A stretch of DNA of 64,000 bases from an uncultured Tateyamaria sp. (GCF_947497045.1 NZ_CANMEU010000002.1:372001-436000); one strand, 5' to 3'; shown: positions 1 through 8,926, counted from the first letter of the stretch. Notes: a model not told the origin generated them from the sequence alone. Made by a program: numbers and translations.

Positions 1-470
1 TGGCCGCCATCGCTGACGCGCTCGGGCTCAGCGGGCTGCGCAAGGTGCGCTTTGGCGGGGCGATCTCGGGGCACGGCGCGCGCGACTGGCAACTTGACGG
101 CACATTGGGGGCCACCGTGACCCAACCCTGCGGCGTGACACTGGTGCCTGTCACCACCCGGCTCGATGTGCCCGTGCGCCGCCTGTTCGTGCATGACTTT
201 CGCCCGGATGAGGATGTGGCCGAGGGCGACGAGGTCGAAATACCCGAGGATGACACCATCGAACCCCTTGGCCAGTGGATTGACCCCGAGGCGATCCTGA
301 TCGAAGCGCTCAGCCTTTCGGTGCCTGAATATCCGCGCGCGCCGGATGCTGCATTGGGCGAAACGATTCTGAGCGAGCCGGGTGTGGCCCCCCTCACGGA
401 CGAGGCCATTCGCCCCTTTGCGGGGCTTGCGGGCCTCAAGGCGCAGATGGAGGACGACGCAGAGGACTGA
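1..470 (+). CDS. YceD/DUF177 family protein, C-terminal part
   Basis: The reading frame is open from the left edge (frame starting at base 3), so the N-terminus lies outside the window. The visible part is acidic and ends ...MEDDAED. It contains the conserved run of this family: a V-x-V-x-R-x-F block followed by an acidic loop (roughly bases 165-270) and then LGQWIDPEAILIEALSLSVP, the C-terminal core of DUF177. Members are linked to accumulation of 23S rRNA/50S subunits and usually lie directly before rpmF, as here. The call rests on both sequence and position. The GTG at base 45 is internal and should not be taken as the start. Confidence 0.85.
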   Translation, partial: AAIADALGLSGLRKVRFGGAISGHGARDWQLDGTLGATVTQPCGVTLVPVTTRLDVPVRRLFVHDFRPDEDVAEGDEVEIPEDDTIEPLGQWIDPEAILIEALSLSVPEYPRAPDAALGETILSEPGVAPLTDEAIRPFAGLAGLKAQMEDDAED

Positions 471-726
471 TTTGCCCTTGCACGTAAGGACGGATCGGGT
501 ATTTTGCGCCCTTCACGCAATTTTCGGTTGGACATAAGCTAGGCACTTGCCTAAACGCACGTCACACCTGATCAGGATGATCGAAACCGCGCCCCTTTGC
601 CGGGCAACCCAAACCGCGCCCCTTTGCCGGGCAATTTAAACCGCGCCCCTTTGCCGGGCGACCTGACAATCTCGCATCCCCATCGCTTTGCGATGCGGCT
701 CTGCCCAAATCCAAAGGCCCATTCCA
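471..726. other. Gap between YceD gene and rpmF
   Basis: 256 bp. Besides the three 27-bp repeats it has a small palindrome TAGGCA-CT-TGCCTA (540-553) just after a TTGGACATAAG sequence (527-537) that could belong to a promoter. Nothing coding is seen. Confidence 0.5.
584..664. repeat. Three tandem 27-bp repeats before rpmF
   Basis: Three back-to-back units (584-610, 611-637, 638-664) share the 21-base core AAACCGCGCCCCTTTGCCGGG almost in full (first 20 bases AAACCGCGCCCCTTTGCCGG) and differ mainly in the last five bases. Each unit can form a small GCCC/GGGC stem. They lie in the 256-bp gap between the YceD gene and rpmF, probably in the rpmF leader. No function is known to me. Confidence 0.9.
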
Positions 727-933
727 ATGGCTGTGCAACAGAATAAAGTGTCGAAATCGCGCCGCAACAACCGCCGCGCCCACGACAGCTTGACCGCCGC
801 AAACCCCAACGAATGCACCAATTGTGGCGAGCTGAAACGCCCCCACCACATCTGTGCTGCCTGCGGTCACTATGACGATAACGAAGTCGTCGCCCTGACC
901 GAAGAGATCGATCTGGAAGACGACGCGGCCTGA
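727..933 (+). CDS. rpmF: 50S ribosomal protein L32
   Basis: A 68-residue protein of the large ribosomal subunit. It begins [20 protein letters not shown], the usual basic N-terminus of L32, and carries the four zinc-type cysteines C30, C33, C43 and C46 as two CxxC pairs, followed by an acidic tail. The ATG at 727 gives the normal family length; the upstream in-frame ATG at 688 would add an unrelated extension. It lies after the YceD gene and 34 bp before plsX, the standard alphaproteobacterial order, which couples ribosome and lipid genes. Confidence 0.97.
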   Translation: MAVQQNKVSKSRRNNRRAHDSLTAANPNECTNCGELKRPHHICAACGHYDDNEVVALTEEIDLEDDAA

Positions 934-967
934 GTGGATTGAAAGCGACACAGCAAAACACAGCTCA

Positions 968-2059
968 ATGACGGCCCCCCCATCCGATACGGCCGACACG
1001 AGGTCAGCGCTCGCTTTTCCGATCATACTTTCTGTTGACGCAATGGGCGGGGACGCGGGCCCCGCCGTTGTTGTGTCTGGCTGTGCGACATCTGCACAGA
1101 TCAACCCTAAACTCGGCTTTATCCTGCACGGCCCCAAAGTCGAGCTTGAACGGCTGGTGGCGCGCCGCAAGGGTCTGGCCGATCGTTGCGAGATTCGCGA
1201 CACCACAGACGTCGTCACCATGGAAGACAAGCCCAGCCACGTTGTGCGCAATGGCAAGGACACCTCCATGTGGTCGGCCATCGAATCGGTGCGCGCAGGC
1301 GAGGCCACCGTGGCCGTCAGTTGCGGCAACACCGGGGCCCTGATGGCCTTGTCGATGATCCGCCTGCGTAAACTGCCCGGCGTGAACCGCCCTGCCATCG
1401 CGGTTTTGTACCCCAGCTCGAACCCTCAAGGCTTCAACGTGATGCTGGATGTGGGTGCGGACGTGCGCGCCGATGCCGATGATCTGCTGCGGTTCGCGCT
1501 CATGGGCGCGTCCTATGCCCGCAACGGCCTTGACCTGCCGCGCCCCCGCATCGGGCTGCTGAATGTGGGCACCGAAGAACACAAGGGCCGCGCCGAGCTG
1601 AAAGAGGCATACGAGCTGATCAAGGATCACGCGGACGCAGCCGATTTCGAGTTTGTCGGCTTTGTCGAGGGCGGCGATATATCGGGTGATATGGCGGATG
1701 TTGTCATCACCGACGGATTTACCGGCAATGTGGCCATCAAGACCGGCGAAGGCACCGCGACCCTGATTGGCGAACGGTTGCGCGAAGCCTTCAAATTCTC
1801 GCCCCTGTCGCGCCTCGCCTCACTGCTGGCCTTTACCTCGCTGCGCCGCCTCAAAAAGCGGATCGATCCGCGCCGGGTCAATGGGGGCGTGTTCCTTGGC
1901 CTCAATGGCACGGTTGTCAAATCGCACGGGGGCGCAGATGCTACGGGTGTGTCGGCCGCCATCAAGCTTGCGGCCCAATTGGCCGAACTCGGCTTTAACG
2001 ATAAACTGGCCGCGCGCGTCGCCAAAGTGACCCCGCAGACCGAGGAGAGCGAAACATGA
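968..2059 (+). CDS. plsX: Phosphate acyltransferase PlsX
   Basis: Makes acyl-phosphate from acyl-ACP and phosphate, the first step of the PlsX/PlsY route to phosphatidic acid; a peripheral enzyme of the inner membrane. At 363 residues it has normal length. The glycine-rich N-terminal motif SVDAMGGDAGP is near residues 20-30, SCGNTGALMA near 118, and LNVGTEEHKG near 198. The start at 968 leaves a slightly long hydrophilic head (MTAPPSDTADTRS), so a later start cannot be excluded. The stop overlaps the fabH start by 4 bp (ATGA), which implies translational coupling. Confidence 0.97.
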   Translation: MTAPPSDTADTRSALAFPIILSVDAMGGDAGPAVVVSGCATSAQINPKLGFILHGPKVELERLVARRKGLADRCEIRDTTDVVTMEDKPSHVVRNGKDTSMWSAIESVRAGEATVAVSCGNTGALMALSMIRLRKLPGVNRPAIAVLYPSSNPQGFNVMLDVGADVRADADDLLRFALMGASYARNGLDLPRPRIGLLNVGTEEHKGRAELKEAYELIKDHADAADFEFVGFVEGGDISGDMADVVITDGFTGNVAIKTGEGTATLIGERLREAFKFSPLSRLASLLAFTSLRRLKKRIDPRRVNGGVFLGLNGTVVKSHGGADATGVSAAIKLAAQLAELGFNDKLAARVAKVTPQTEESET

Positions 2060-3027
2060 CCTTGCGTGCTGTTGTGCGCGGTGTCGGGCATTATCTGCCT
2101 GCGCGCGTGGTCGAAAACTCCGAATTTGAGGCCACGCTTGAGACCACGGATGAATGGATTCGGGCGCGCTCGGGCATTGAGCGGCGCCATTTCGCCACTG
2201 ACACCGACACCACATCGTCGATGGCAACCGCCGCCGCTCAGGCCGCGTTGGCCGATGCAGGCATGGATGTGGATCATATTGACGCCATCGTTCTGGCAAC
2301 CTCGACCCCCGATCTGACATTCCCCTCGGCGGCCACGATGGTGCAGGCCCAACTGGGCATGACGCACGGCTTTGCCTTTGACATTCAGGCGGTCTGTGCC
2401 GGGTTTGTCTATGCGCTGACCAATGCCAACGCGCTGATCGTGTCCGGTCAGGCCAAACGGGTGTTGGTCATCGGGGCCGAGACATTCTCCAAAATCATGG
2501 ACTGGACGGACCGCGCCACCTGCGTGCTGTTTGGCGACGGCGCGGGCGCGCTGGTGCTTGAGGCACAAGAGGGTGCCGGAACCGCGCAGGATCGCGGTAT
2601 TCTGGCCACCGACCTCAATTCGGACGGGCGTCACCGCGACCTTTTATATGTGGATGGGGGCGTCAGCACCGGCACCAGCGGCTATCTGCGGATGCAGGGC
2701 AATCAGGTGTTCCGCCATGCGGTCGAAAAATTGGCCAGCACCGCCCATACGGCCATGGACCGCGCAGGCGTTACAGCAGATGACGTCACATGGATCGTGC
2801 CCCATCAAGCCAATATCCGCATCATCCAGGGCACTGCCAAAAAGATGAAGGTGCCGATGGAGCGCGTCGTGGTCACCGTTCAGGATCACGGCAACACCTC
2901 GGCGGCTTCGATCCCGTTGGCGCTGTCGGTGGGGCGCGCACGCGGACAGATCAAGGACGGCGATCTGATCGTGACCGAAGCGATCGGAGGGGGGTTGGCC
3001 TGGGGTGCGGTGGTCCTGCGCTGGTAG
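2056..3027 (+). CDS. fabH: Beta-ketoacyl-ACP synthase III
   Basis: Condenses acetyl-CoA with malonyl-ACP to start type II fatty-acid synthesis. At 323 residues it has the family length. The catalytic triad is visible: Cys114 in AVCAGFVYAL, His250 in IVPHQANIRI and Asn280 in DHGNTSAASIP. The C-terminal GGGLAWGAVVLRW is typical. It is translationally coupled to plsX by a 4-bp overlap, and the next gene in the same direction is ihfA after a 130-bp gap carrying a likely promoter. Confidence 0.98.
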   Translation: MTLRAVVRGVGHYLPARVVENSEFEATLETTDEWIRARSGIERRHFATDTDTTSSMATAAAQAALADAGMDVDHIDAIVLATSTPDLTFPSAATMVQAQLGMTHGFAFDIQAVCAGFVYALTNANALIVSGQAKRVLVIGAETFSKIMDWTDRATCVLFGDGAGALVLEAQEGAGTAQDRGILATDLNSDGRHRDLLYVDGGVSTGTSGYLRMQGNQVFRHAVEKLASTAHTAMDRAGVTADDVTWIVPHQANIRIIQGTAKKMKVPMERVVVTVQDHGNTSAASIPLALSVGRARGQIKDGDLIVTEAIGGGLAWGAVVLRW

Positions 3028-3108
3028 CCGGGGGGTGCGCATTATGCTGCATCTCCGCAAAATTCCCGCCGAGATTGCATATTTCGTCGATTGCCCAAGC
3101 CATTGATA

Positions 3109-3137
3109 TTGACTCGGAATTTCCCCTCCACTTATGC
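3109..3137 (+). promoter_or_regulatory. Likely sigma-70-type promoter of ihfA
   Basis: TTGACT (3109-3114), a 17-bp spacer and TTATGC (3132-3137) lie 20 bp before the ihfA start codon. Spacing is ideal and the -35 is close to consensus; the -10 is weaker. Inferred from sequence only. Confidence 0.5.
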
Positions 3138-3157
3138 TTCAGCAAAGGGGAGTTCAC

Positions 3158-3460
3158 ATGACTGACAAGACTTTGACGCGAATGGACCTGAGCGAAGCGG
3201 TATTTCGCGAGGTGGGTTTGTCGCGGAACGAAAGCGCGCAATTGGTTGAAAGCGTGCTGGATCACATGTCTGATTCGCTGGTGAAGGGCGAGCAGGTCAA
3301 GATTTCATCCTTTGGCACATTCTCGGTACGCGACAAGTCGGCCCGTATCGGTCGCAACCCCAAAACGGGCGAAGAGGTGCCGATCAATCCCCGCCGGGTT
3401 CTGACCTTCCGCCCCTCGCATCTGATGAAAGATCGTGTGGCCAGCGGCAACAAGTCCTGA
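3158..3460 (+). CDS. ihfA: Integration host factor, alpha subunit
   Basis: DNA-bending nucleoid protein that acts as a heterodimer with IHF beta. At 100 residues it has normal length. The HU/IHF signature runs through [24 protein letters not shown] (split here across the beta-arm), with the proline that intercalates at the arm tip in GRNPKTGEE, and ends in the RVLTFRPS helix region. The ATG at 3158 is preceded by a strong ribosome-binding site (AAAGGGGAG). The merR-like gene starts 4 bp after its stop, so the two are likely co-transcribed. Confidence 0.95.
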   Translation: MTDKTLTRMDLSEAVFREVGLSRNESAQLVESVLDHMSDSLVKGEQVKISSFGTFSVRDKSARIGRNPKTGEEVPINPRRVLTFRPSHLMKDRVASGNKS

Positions 3461-3464
3461 GCTG

Positions 3465-4532
3465 ATGTCAAAATCCGCAGACGCCTTTCGCACCATCTCT
3501 GAAGTGGCTGACTGGTTGGGTGTGCAAACCCACGTGCTGCGGTTCTGGGAAAGCAAGTTTACCCAGGTCAAACCCGTCAAACGCGCTGGTGGGCGGCGGT
3601 ATTACCGCCCCGCCGATATGCTTCTTCTGGGCGGCATCCGCAAATTGCTGCATGATGACGGGCTGACCATCAAAGGCGTCCAGAAAATCCTGCGCGAAGA
3701 GGGCATGGCCCATGTCTCGGACATGTCCAAGGCCCTGGACGAGGAAACCGAGGCGCAGCTCGACAGCGATCTTGTGGCCCGTGCGGAGGATGATATCCCC
3801 CCTGCCCCGGCCCCAAGCGCACCGCCGCCGATCTCGCGCGAACCGACCGAGGCCAACGCGGCCTTTCTGTCCGAAACCGTGCTGTCCCCCGCGCCGGTGG
3901 AGCCACCCAAAGTGGACACGCCACCGCCCCCAACCATGCCCGACGTGTTGGCCGAACCCGTGCCACCGGCCGCGCCGACCCCACGTGCCGATCCGGCACC
4001 AGCAGCGGATGTCGCGCCACCTGCGCAGCCCGATCCTGTCACGCCGCCCGAGGACCCAACACCCGAGCCCGCCGCCCCTGACGCTGATATGGACCCGGTA
4101 CCGCCAACCCCGATCCCCGCAGATATGGAACCGGAGGCACCAGCAGTACCGCTTGACCCGCAGCCGGAACCGATCGCGGCCAGTGCACCCGAACCTGCCC
4201 CAGTGGTCGTCCCCGAGGTTGACCCCGAGCCCGCGCCAGACCCTCAGATGGCACCAGAGGCTCCCTCCGGACCTGCCCCTGCTGAAACGCACACCCTGCC
4301 CTCTTTCCTGACTGAACCGCTTGCGCCCGTGCCCACAAGCCCGCTCGCGCGTGTCGTGGATGTGCCCGACGATGCGGACCCGGCCAGCTATGAGGTTGCG
4401 CCCTCTGCGCTGACCCGTGTGAGCCAGATTGATCGGCTCAGCCCCGATCAGATCAGCGCGATCCGCCCCCTTGTCGCCCAGCTGTCCGCACTGCGCGATC
4501 AGATGGTGGGCACCCGCACCGACGCCCCCTAA
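3465..4532 (+). CDS. MerR-family regulator with long Pro/Ala-rich tail
   Basis: A 355-residue protein. The first 90 residues are a MerR-type winged helix-turn-helix: [20 protein letters not shown], then [35 protein letters not shown]. The remaining two thirds is a low-complexity tail rich in Pro, Ala, Glu and Asp (about residues 105-300), followed by a short ordered end ([28 protein letters not shown], about 325-352). Such merR genes after ihfA are widespread in Rhodobacterales, but the target is unknown. ATG 3465 is chosen over GTG 3435 because the latter lies inside ihfA. It is not a typical metal sensor: no cysteine cluster follows the DNA-binding domain. Confidence 0.8.
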   Translation: MSKSADAFRTISEVADWLGVQTHVLRFWESKFTQVKPVKRAGGRRYYRPADMLLLGGIRKLLHDDGLTIKGVQKILREEGMAHVSDMSKALDEETEAQLDSDLVARAEDDIPPAPAPSAPPPISREPTEANAAFLSETVLSPAPVEPPKVDTPPPPTMPDVLAEPVPPAAPTPRADPAPAADVAPPAQPDPVTPPEDPTPEPAAPDADMDPVPPTPIPADMEPEAPAVPLDPQPEPIAASAPEPAPVVVPEVDPEPAPDPQMAPEAPSGPAPAETHTLPSFLTEPLAPVPTSPLARVVDVPDDADPASYEVAPSALTRVSQIDRLSPDQISAIRPLVAQLSALRDQMVGTRTDAP

Positions 4533-4602
4533 GCCAAGAACGCCCATCCGTGCCAATTCCCCCTTGCCCCCGGCCAAAATTCGGTTATGACACGGGCAAA
4601 GT

Positions 4603-4679
4603 CGGGCTATGGCGCAGCCTGGTAGCGCGTCCGTCTGGGGGACGGAAGGTCGCAGGTTCGAGTCCTGCTAGCCCGACCA
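4603..4679 (+). tRNA. tRNA-Pro (anticodon GGG)
   Basis: A 77-nt cloverleaf. The acceptor stem CGGGCTA pairs with TAGCCCG. The D-arm is GGCGCAGCCTGGTAGCGC, the anticodon arm is TCCGT-CTGGGGG-ACGGA with anticodon GGG, the T-arm contains GGTTCGAGTCC, and the 3' CCA is encoded. It reads proline codons CCC/CCU. A second proline tRNA (TGG) lies at 40.4 kb. Confidence 0.98.
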
Positions 4680-4749
4680 TTTACAACGGCTTCCGCGCTA
4701 CGGGGCCACGCATCACCGCCCTGAAAGCCAACGATATCGAGGGGACGGG

Positions 4750-5829
4750 ATGACTGGCGTACTTGCAGACACACATCTGAAGACCATGATCGCGCACGAC
4801 GAAATTACGGCGGATGTGGCGGTCACCGATGCACAGGTGCAGCCCGCGAGCCTTGATCTGCGCCTTGGCCACGTGGCCTATCGCGTGCGCGCCTCGTTTC
4901 TGGCCGGGCATGGGCGCACCGTCACGGATCGTCTGGCCGAATTCGAAATGCACCGGGTCGATCTGTCAGACGGGGCCGTCCTTGAAAAAGGGTGTGTCTA
5001 TGTCGTCCCGTTGATGGAGCGGCTGGACCTGCCCGACGGCATCCAGGCGGTCGCCAACGCCAAAAGCTCGACCGGGCGGCTGGATCTGCTGACCCGGCTG
5101 ATCACCGATGGCGGGGCCGAATTTGATCGGATTGCGCCGGGCTATCAGGGGCCGCTTTATGCTGAAATCTGCCCGCGCTCGTTCTCTGTGCTGGTGCGGC
5201 CCGGCATGCGCCTGAACCAGATCCGGTTTCGCGCGGGCCAAGCGGTGTTGGGTGACGACGAACTGAACGTCCTGCACGCCGAGATGCCGCTGGTCGATGG
5301 CACGGCGGTGATCGACGAGGGGCTCGGCTTTTCCGTCGATCTGCGTCTGCCCGACACCACGCTGGTTGGTTACCGCGCCAAGCCGCACACGGGCGTCATC
5401 GATCTGGACAGGATCGGACATTATGACCCCACCGAATTCTGGGAAGAGGTCCACAGCGGCGATGGTCACATCATTCTGGACCCCGGTGCCTTCTATATTC
5501 TGGTGAGCCGCGAGGCGGTCCACATCCCGCCCGATTATGCCGCTGAAATGGCCCCCTACCTTGCCATGGTGGGTGAATTCCGGGTCCATTACGCAGGCTT
5601 TTTCGACCCCGGCTTTGGGCACGACCCTGCGGGTGGGGCCGGGTCGCGCGGTGTGCTTGAGGTGCGCTGCCATGAGGCCCCGTTCGTGCTGGAACATGGC
5701 CAGATCGTGGGTCGGCTGATCTACGAGCGTATGAAGGCGCGCCCGGCCCAGATGTATGGTGCAGGGATCGCCTCAAACTATCAGGGTCAGGGCCTGAAGC
5801 TCTCCAAGCACTTTGCCACGCCGCGCTAG
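4750..5829 (+). CDS. dcd: 2'-deoxycytidine 5'-triphosphate deaminase
   Basis: Converts dCTP to dUTP for thymidylate synthesis. At 359 residues this is the long, internally duplicated form found in alphaproteobacteria, about twice the classic 190-residue Dcd. The first half holds the active-site strand NAKSSTGRLDLLTRL (about residues 99-113) and QGPLYAEICPRSFSVLV (about 135-151) with the expected Ser and Glu. The second half repeats the fold with ILVSREAVHIP and EVRCHEAPFVLEHGQIVGRLIYERM. It converges with the next gene, the two stop codons overlapping by 4 bp, so no terminator fits between them. Confidence 0.92.
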   Translation: MTGVLADTHLKTMIAHDEITADVAVTDAQVQPASLDLRLGHVAYRVRASFLAGHGRTVTDRLAEFEMHRVDLSDGAVLEKGCVYVVPLMERLDLPDGIQAVANAKSSTGRLDLLTRLITDGGAEFDRIAPGYQGPLYAEICPRSFSVLVRPGMRLNQIRFRAGQAVLGDDELNVLHAEMPLVDGTAVIDEGLGFSVDLRLPDTTLVGYRAKPHTGVIDLDRIGHYDPTEFWEEVHSGDGHIILDPGAFYILVSREAVHIPPDYAAEMAPYLAMVGEFRVHYAGFFDPGFGHDPAGGAGSRGVLEVRCHEAPFVLEHGQIVGRLIYERMKARPAQMYGAGIASNYQGQGLKLSKHFATPR

Positions 5830-7031
5830 GCCGGGTCGCCTGCCTCGGGGGGGGGCACGTTGACCTCGCTTTCGTTGGGCGTGTCCCGCTTGAAGATACG
5901 CTTGCCCGCCGACTGGATCGAGGCAAAGGCATCTTCGGCCATGAACCCGGACAGGAATGCGATAAAGGCAACCGTATAGGGGCTGAGTTCAACGTCATTG
6001 GCTGTTCCCCCGCCTTGGGTCAGGGCCAGCATGCCCGCCCCCGAAAACAGAAAGATCGCGATGGCGGCGGCAATCCCTTCGCCCACATTCACGAACAGGC
6101 GCGACAGGGTCAGGGTATCGGCGTGCACCGAAGAATAGTATCGGCGCGAGAACGCGACCACGGTGCCCAGCCCCCCTGCCGCAATCGTCACAATCAGGGT
6201 AAGGAAGATGGTGGGAAAGCTGACCAGCCGCATCAACACGTCCGGGATCAGAGGGATGTTCATCGACAGAGCCGCCAGCCGGGCGCGGGTCACGGACCCG
6301 ATCGGCAGCACCTGGCGCAGCGCCATGATGCGCTCGTCATGCTGCCCCCGCTGCGCCTCAAGCGCCGTAATCTGGTTTTTGACGACATCGCGTTCTTGTT
6401 GCAGATCATGCGAGGCCTTGTTCGTGCGCTCAAGGGCGGCAAGCAAGTCATCCAGCTTGAGCCGTGACGCATTGGCCAGCGTGGTGAAGGCATCGCGGCT
6501 GTCCGCATCAAGGTCGGCGTCCCCGATCCCCTCCTCGACCACACTGATCAACGAGGTGACACGGGTATGCGGGCCAAGGCCGGTCTGGTTGAACACAAGC
6601 TCGTATTTGCTGCGCGCCGGGGCTTGCAGGGCGTATTGATACTCGGTCAGGTCCGCCACGATCAGGTCCGCCTGCACCCGCAGCGTCTCGCGGTCTCGGT
6701 TGATCGGGCCGTATGACAACAGGATCCGCGCCTCGTAATCGGCCACCTGTTCGCGCAGGTCGCGCAGGCTGCCGGCCAGTTGCAGCTTGGCATATTCGAG
6801 GTTCTGCTCGCGGCGCAGGATAAAGATCATGTTGTCGATATCCGCATCCTGTCCGGCGGCCGCGGTATCGCCTTCGATCTGGGTGCGCATCGGTTCGCTC
6901 TGCCATGCAGTGCGATAAATATAGCTGCCAAAGCCAAGCGTGACGAGCATCACAAACAACACATAAAGGGTAACGACCGTCACCCCCAAAGAAAGAGAGC
7001 CTACACGGTTTCCTGTCGTGTCATCGCCCAT
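5826..7031 (-). CDS. Membrane protein with periplasmic coiled coil, unknown function
   Basis: I do not recognise this 401-residue protein. It has an N-terminal transmembrane segment (about residues 17-41), a long hydrophilic helical stretch with heptad-like Leu/Ile spacing (about 60-245, including LEYAKLQLAGSLRDLREQV and KASHDLQQERDVVKNQITALEAQ), then two or three more hydrophobic segments (about 265-295, 320-345 and 355-370), and a charged, proline-rich tail. The layout suggests a sensor- or scaffold-like inner-membrane protein with a large extracytoplasmic coiled coil. It is last in a minus-strand series after scpB and an 89-residue protein, with its own upstream gap of 93 bp. Confidence 0.75.
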   Translation of the reverse strand: MGDDTTGNRVGSLSLGVTVVTLYVLFVMLVTLGFGSYIYRTAWQSEPMRTQIEGDTAAAGQDADIDNMIFILRREQNLEYAKLQLAGSLRDLREQVADYEARILLSYGPINRDRETLRVQADLIVADLTEYQYALQAPARSKYELVFNQTGLGPHTRVTSLISVVEEGIGDADLDADSRDAFTTLANASRLKLDDLLAALERTNKASHDLQQERDVVKNQITALEAQRGQHDERIMALRQVLPIGSVTRARLAALSMNIPLIPDVLMRLVSFPTIFLTLIVTIAAGGLGTVVAFSRRYYSSVHADTLTLSRLFVNVGEGIAAAIAIFLFSGAGMLALTQGGGTANDVELSPYTVAFIAFLSGFMAEDAFASIQSAGKRIFKRDTPNESEVNVPPPEAGDPA

Positions 7032-7124
7032 AGCTTAAATCCCCCACTTTATAGCAACGGGGTTACGCTAGGGCACGACCTGTGGTGGATCAACGGGGGT
7101 TTTCCTGACCGTGTTGAGATCGGG

Positions 7125-7394
7125 TCAGCTCCGATTGTTCTGGGCACGGGCCTGTTTGGCAGCCCGTCGGGCCGCGCGCACCTGCCGGATTTCCGCTTGG
7201 GTCGGCGGCGCATCATCCTCGATATCAAAGCTTTCAGCCATCTGGTTTTGCGGCTGGCGGACGCGGTTTTGTGCAGGGGGGTGTCCCGATTTCCGGCCCC
7301 GTCCGATGCGGTTCACGCCCGCATTGATCCCTGAATTGATCGCTTTGCGCATGATGATGCGCATGACCATGTTGATGATCTGATTGGCATTCAT
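7125..7394 (-). CDS. Small hypothetical protein, basic N-terminus and C-terminus
   Basis: An 89-residue protein of unknown function. It begins MNANQIINMVMRIIMRKAIN, an amphipathic Met/Ile-rich helix followed by a Gly/Arg-rich linker, and ends in an Ala/Arg/Gln-rich helix (RQVRAARRAAKQARAQ). The ATG at 7394 gives a compact protein; the earlier in-frame ATG at 7484 would overlap scpB. It follows scpB by 79 bp in the same direction and may be co-transcribed. A DNA- or membrane-surface-binding role would fit the charge pattern but is a guess. Confidence 0.65.
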   Translation of the reverse strand: MNANQIINMVMRIIMRKAINSGINAGVNRIGRGRKSGHPPAQNRVRQPQNQMAESFDIEDDAPPTQAEIRQVRAARRAAKQARAQNNRS

Positions 7395-7473
7395 GGCACT
7401 GCTCCTGCCCTGTTCGGCGTCCTGTGCATTCAATATAGCATCAAATGCGGCGAATTTCAGGCCCGTGGGGGCT

Positions 7474-8136
7474 CTAATCCTCAAAAAGCTCGGATTGGCC
7501 TTCGGTGTCTTCGGTCTCTTCTTCGGTCTCGGGGCCGGGGATCGTGCCGGGTGGTGGGCGGTTTTCCAGCAATCCGGCGGCGCGCAACTCCTTTAGGCCC
7601 GGCAAATCGCGCGCGTTCTCAAGGCCAAAGTGATCAAGGAAAGATTGCGTGACCACAAAGGTCACAGGCCGCCCTGGGGTCATCTTGCGCCGCCCAAACC
7701 GGATCCATTCCAGTTCAAGCAGTTGGTCCACCGTGCCGCGGCTGACGGACACGCCGCGGATCTCCTCGATCTCGGCGCGGGTAACGGGTTGGTGGTAGGC
7801 GATGATCGCAAGGGTTTCGATGGCCGCACGGGACAACTTGCGCGTCTCGACCGTTTCCTTTTGCATCAGAAACCCAAGGTCGGCGGCCGTGCGGATCGCC
7901 CAGGCATCACCGATCTTCATCACCTGCACGCCGCGCCCCTCATAGCGTTTGCGCAAGTAAACCAGCGCCTCCGCCGGGTCGCAGCCATGAGGCATCCGCG
8001 CCTCAAGTTCGCGCACGGTGATGGGTTCCGCCGTGGCAAACAGGATCGCCTCGATCATGCGTTCCTGTTCCGCCATCGGGGGGGCTTCAAACAGGCTTTC
8101 TTCTTTTTCTTCAAGTGCTTCTGTCACGAGGCTCAT
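7474..8136 (-). CDS. scpB: Segregation and condensation protein B
   Basis: Kleisin-associated winged-helix subunit of the SMC-ScpAB condensin that organises and segregates the chromosome. At 220 residues it contains MIEAILFATAEPITVRELEARMP (first winged helix) and LSRAAIETLAIIAYHQPVTRAEIEEIRGVSVSRGTVDQLLELEWI (second winged helix, split by the loop), followed by GRPVTFVVTQSFLDHFGL. The acidic C-terminal tail is common in alphaproteobacteria. ATG 8136 is chosen because it overlaps the end of scpA by 26 bp and places the conserved region at the normal distance from the start. Confidence 0.95.
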   Translation of the reverse strand: MSLVTEALEEKEESLFEAPPMAEQERMIEAILFATAEPITVRELEARMPHGCDPAEALVYLRKRYEGRGVQVMKIGDAWAIRTAADLGFLMQKETVETRKLSRAAIETLAIIAYHQPVTRAEIEEIRGVSVSRGTVDQLLELEWIRFGRRKMTPGRPVTFVVTQSFLDHFGLENARDLPGLKELRAAGLLENRPPPGTIPGPETEEETEDTEGQSELFED

Positions 8137-8914
8137 CTCTTTTACGCAATTGGATCGGGGCAAAGGTCTCGGTTTGGCGGATTTCAAGGTGACCTTCCTT
8201 GACCAGCTCCAGCGACGCGGCAAAAGTGGCCGCAGTAGCAGAACGGCGTTTGACCGGGTCTATCTCCCAGCCCTCGGGCAGATAGGACAGGATATCAGTC
8301 CACTCCCCCGCATAGCCGATCAGACCGCGCATCCGATCCAGCGCCTGTTCCATCGTGAACACCGCGTCGCGGTCCATCACGAAGGGGCGGAATTCGTCGC
8401 GGGTGCGGATACGCGCATAGCCTTGCATCAGATCAAGCAGAGTCGCGGAATAGGTCACCTTGCGCACCCGCGTGACCATCTCGGACTGGCCGCGCGCAAA
8501 GAAATCACGGCCCAATTGGTCGCGCGCCATCAGTCGCGCAGCGGCGTCCCGCATCGCCTGCAAGCGTTCAAGTTGGAATGCCAGATGGGCGGCCAGTTCT
8601 TCGCCCGATGGCCCCTCTTCGGTCGGATCGGGCGGCAGAAGCAGGCGGGATTTGAGGAAGGCGAGCCAGGCCGCCATCACCAGATAGTCGGCGGCCAGTT
8701 CGAGCCGCAACTGCTTCGCTTTTTCGACAAAGGCGAGGTATTGATGGGCGAGTTGCAGCACCGAAATCTTGCGCAGATCGACCTTTTGGGTTCGCGATAG
8801 GGTCAAGAGCAGGTCCAGCGGCCCCTCGTACCCGTCCACGTCAATGATCAGCGCCTCGGCAGCAAGGCGGTCGGCAACCGACACGCTGTCTTCTTCAAAG
8901 CTGTCTTCAGCCAT
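8111..8914 (-). CDS. scpA: Segregation and condensation protein A
   Basis: Kleisin subunit that bridges SMC heads. At 267 residues it has the family signature GYEGPLDLLLTLSRTQKVDLRKISV (residues about 28-52), LAADYLVMAAWLAFLKSRLLLP, and a C-terminal winged helix with FAASLELVKEGHLEIRQTETFAPI. The gene lies 12 bp after nagZ and overlaps scpB, so nagZ, scpA and scpB form one transcription unit. Confidence 0.96.
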   Translation of the reverse strand: MAEDSFEEDSVSVADRLAAEALIIDVDGYEGPLDLLLTLSRTQKVDLRKISVLQLAHQYLAFVEKAKQLRLELAADYLVMAAWLAFLKSRLLLPPDPTEEGPSGEELAAHLAFQLERLQAMRDAAARLMARDQLGRDFFARGQSEMVTRVRKVTYSATLLDLMQGYARIRTRDEFRPFVMDRDAVFTMEQALDRMRGLIGYAGEWTDILSYLPEGWEIDPVKRRSATAATFAASLELVKEGHLEIRQTETFAPIQLRKRDEPRDRST

Positions 8915-8926
8915 GCCTGCTCATCG

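Noticed and set aside
584-664. CRISPR-like repeats
   Set aside because: The units are directly tandem with no spacers, and no cas genes are present.
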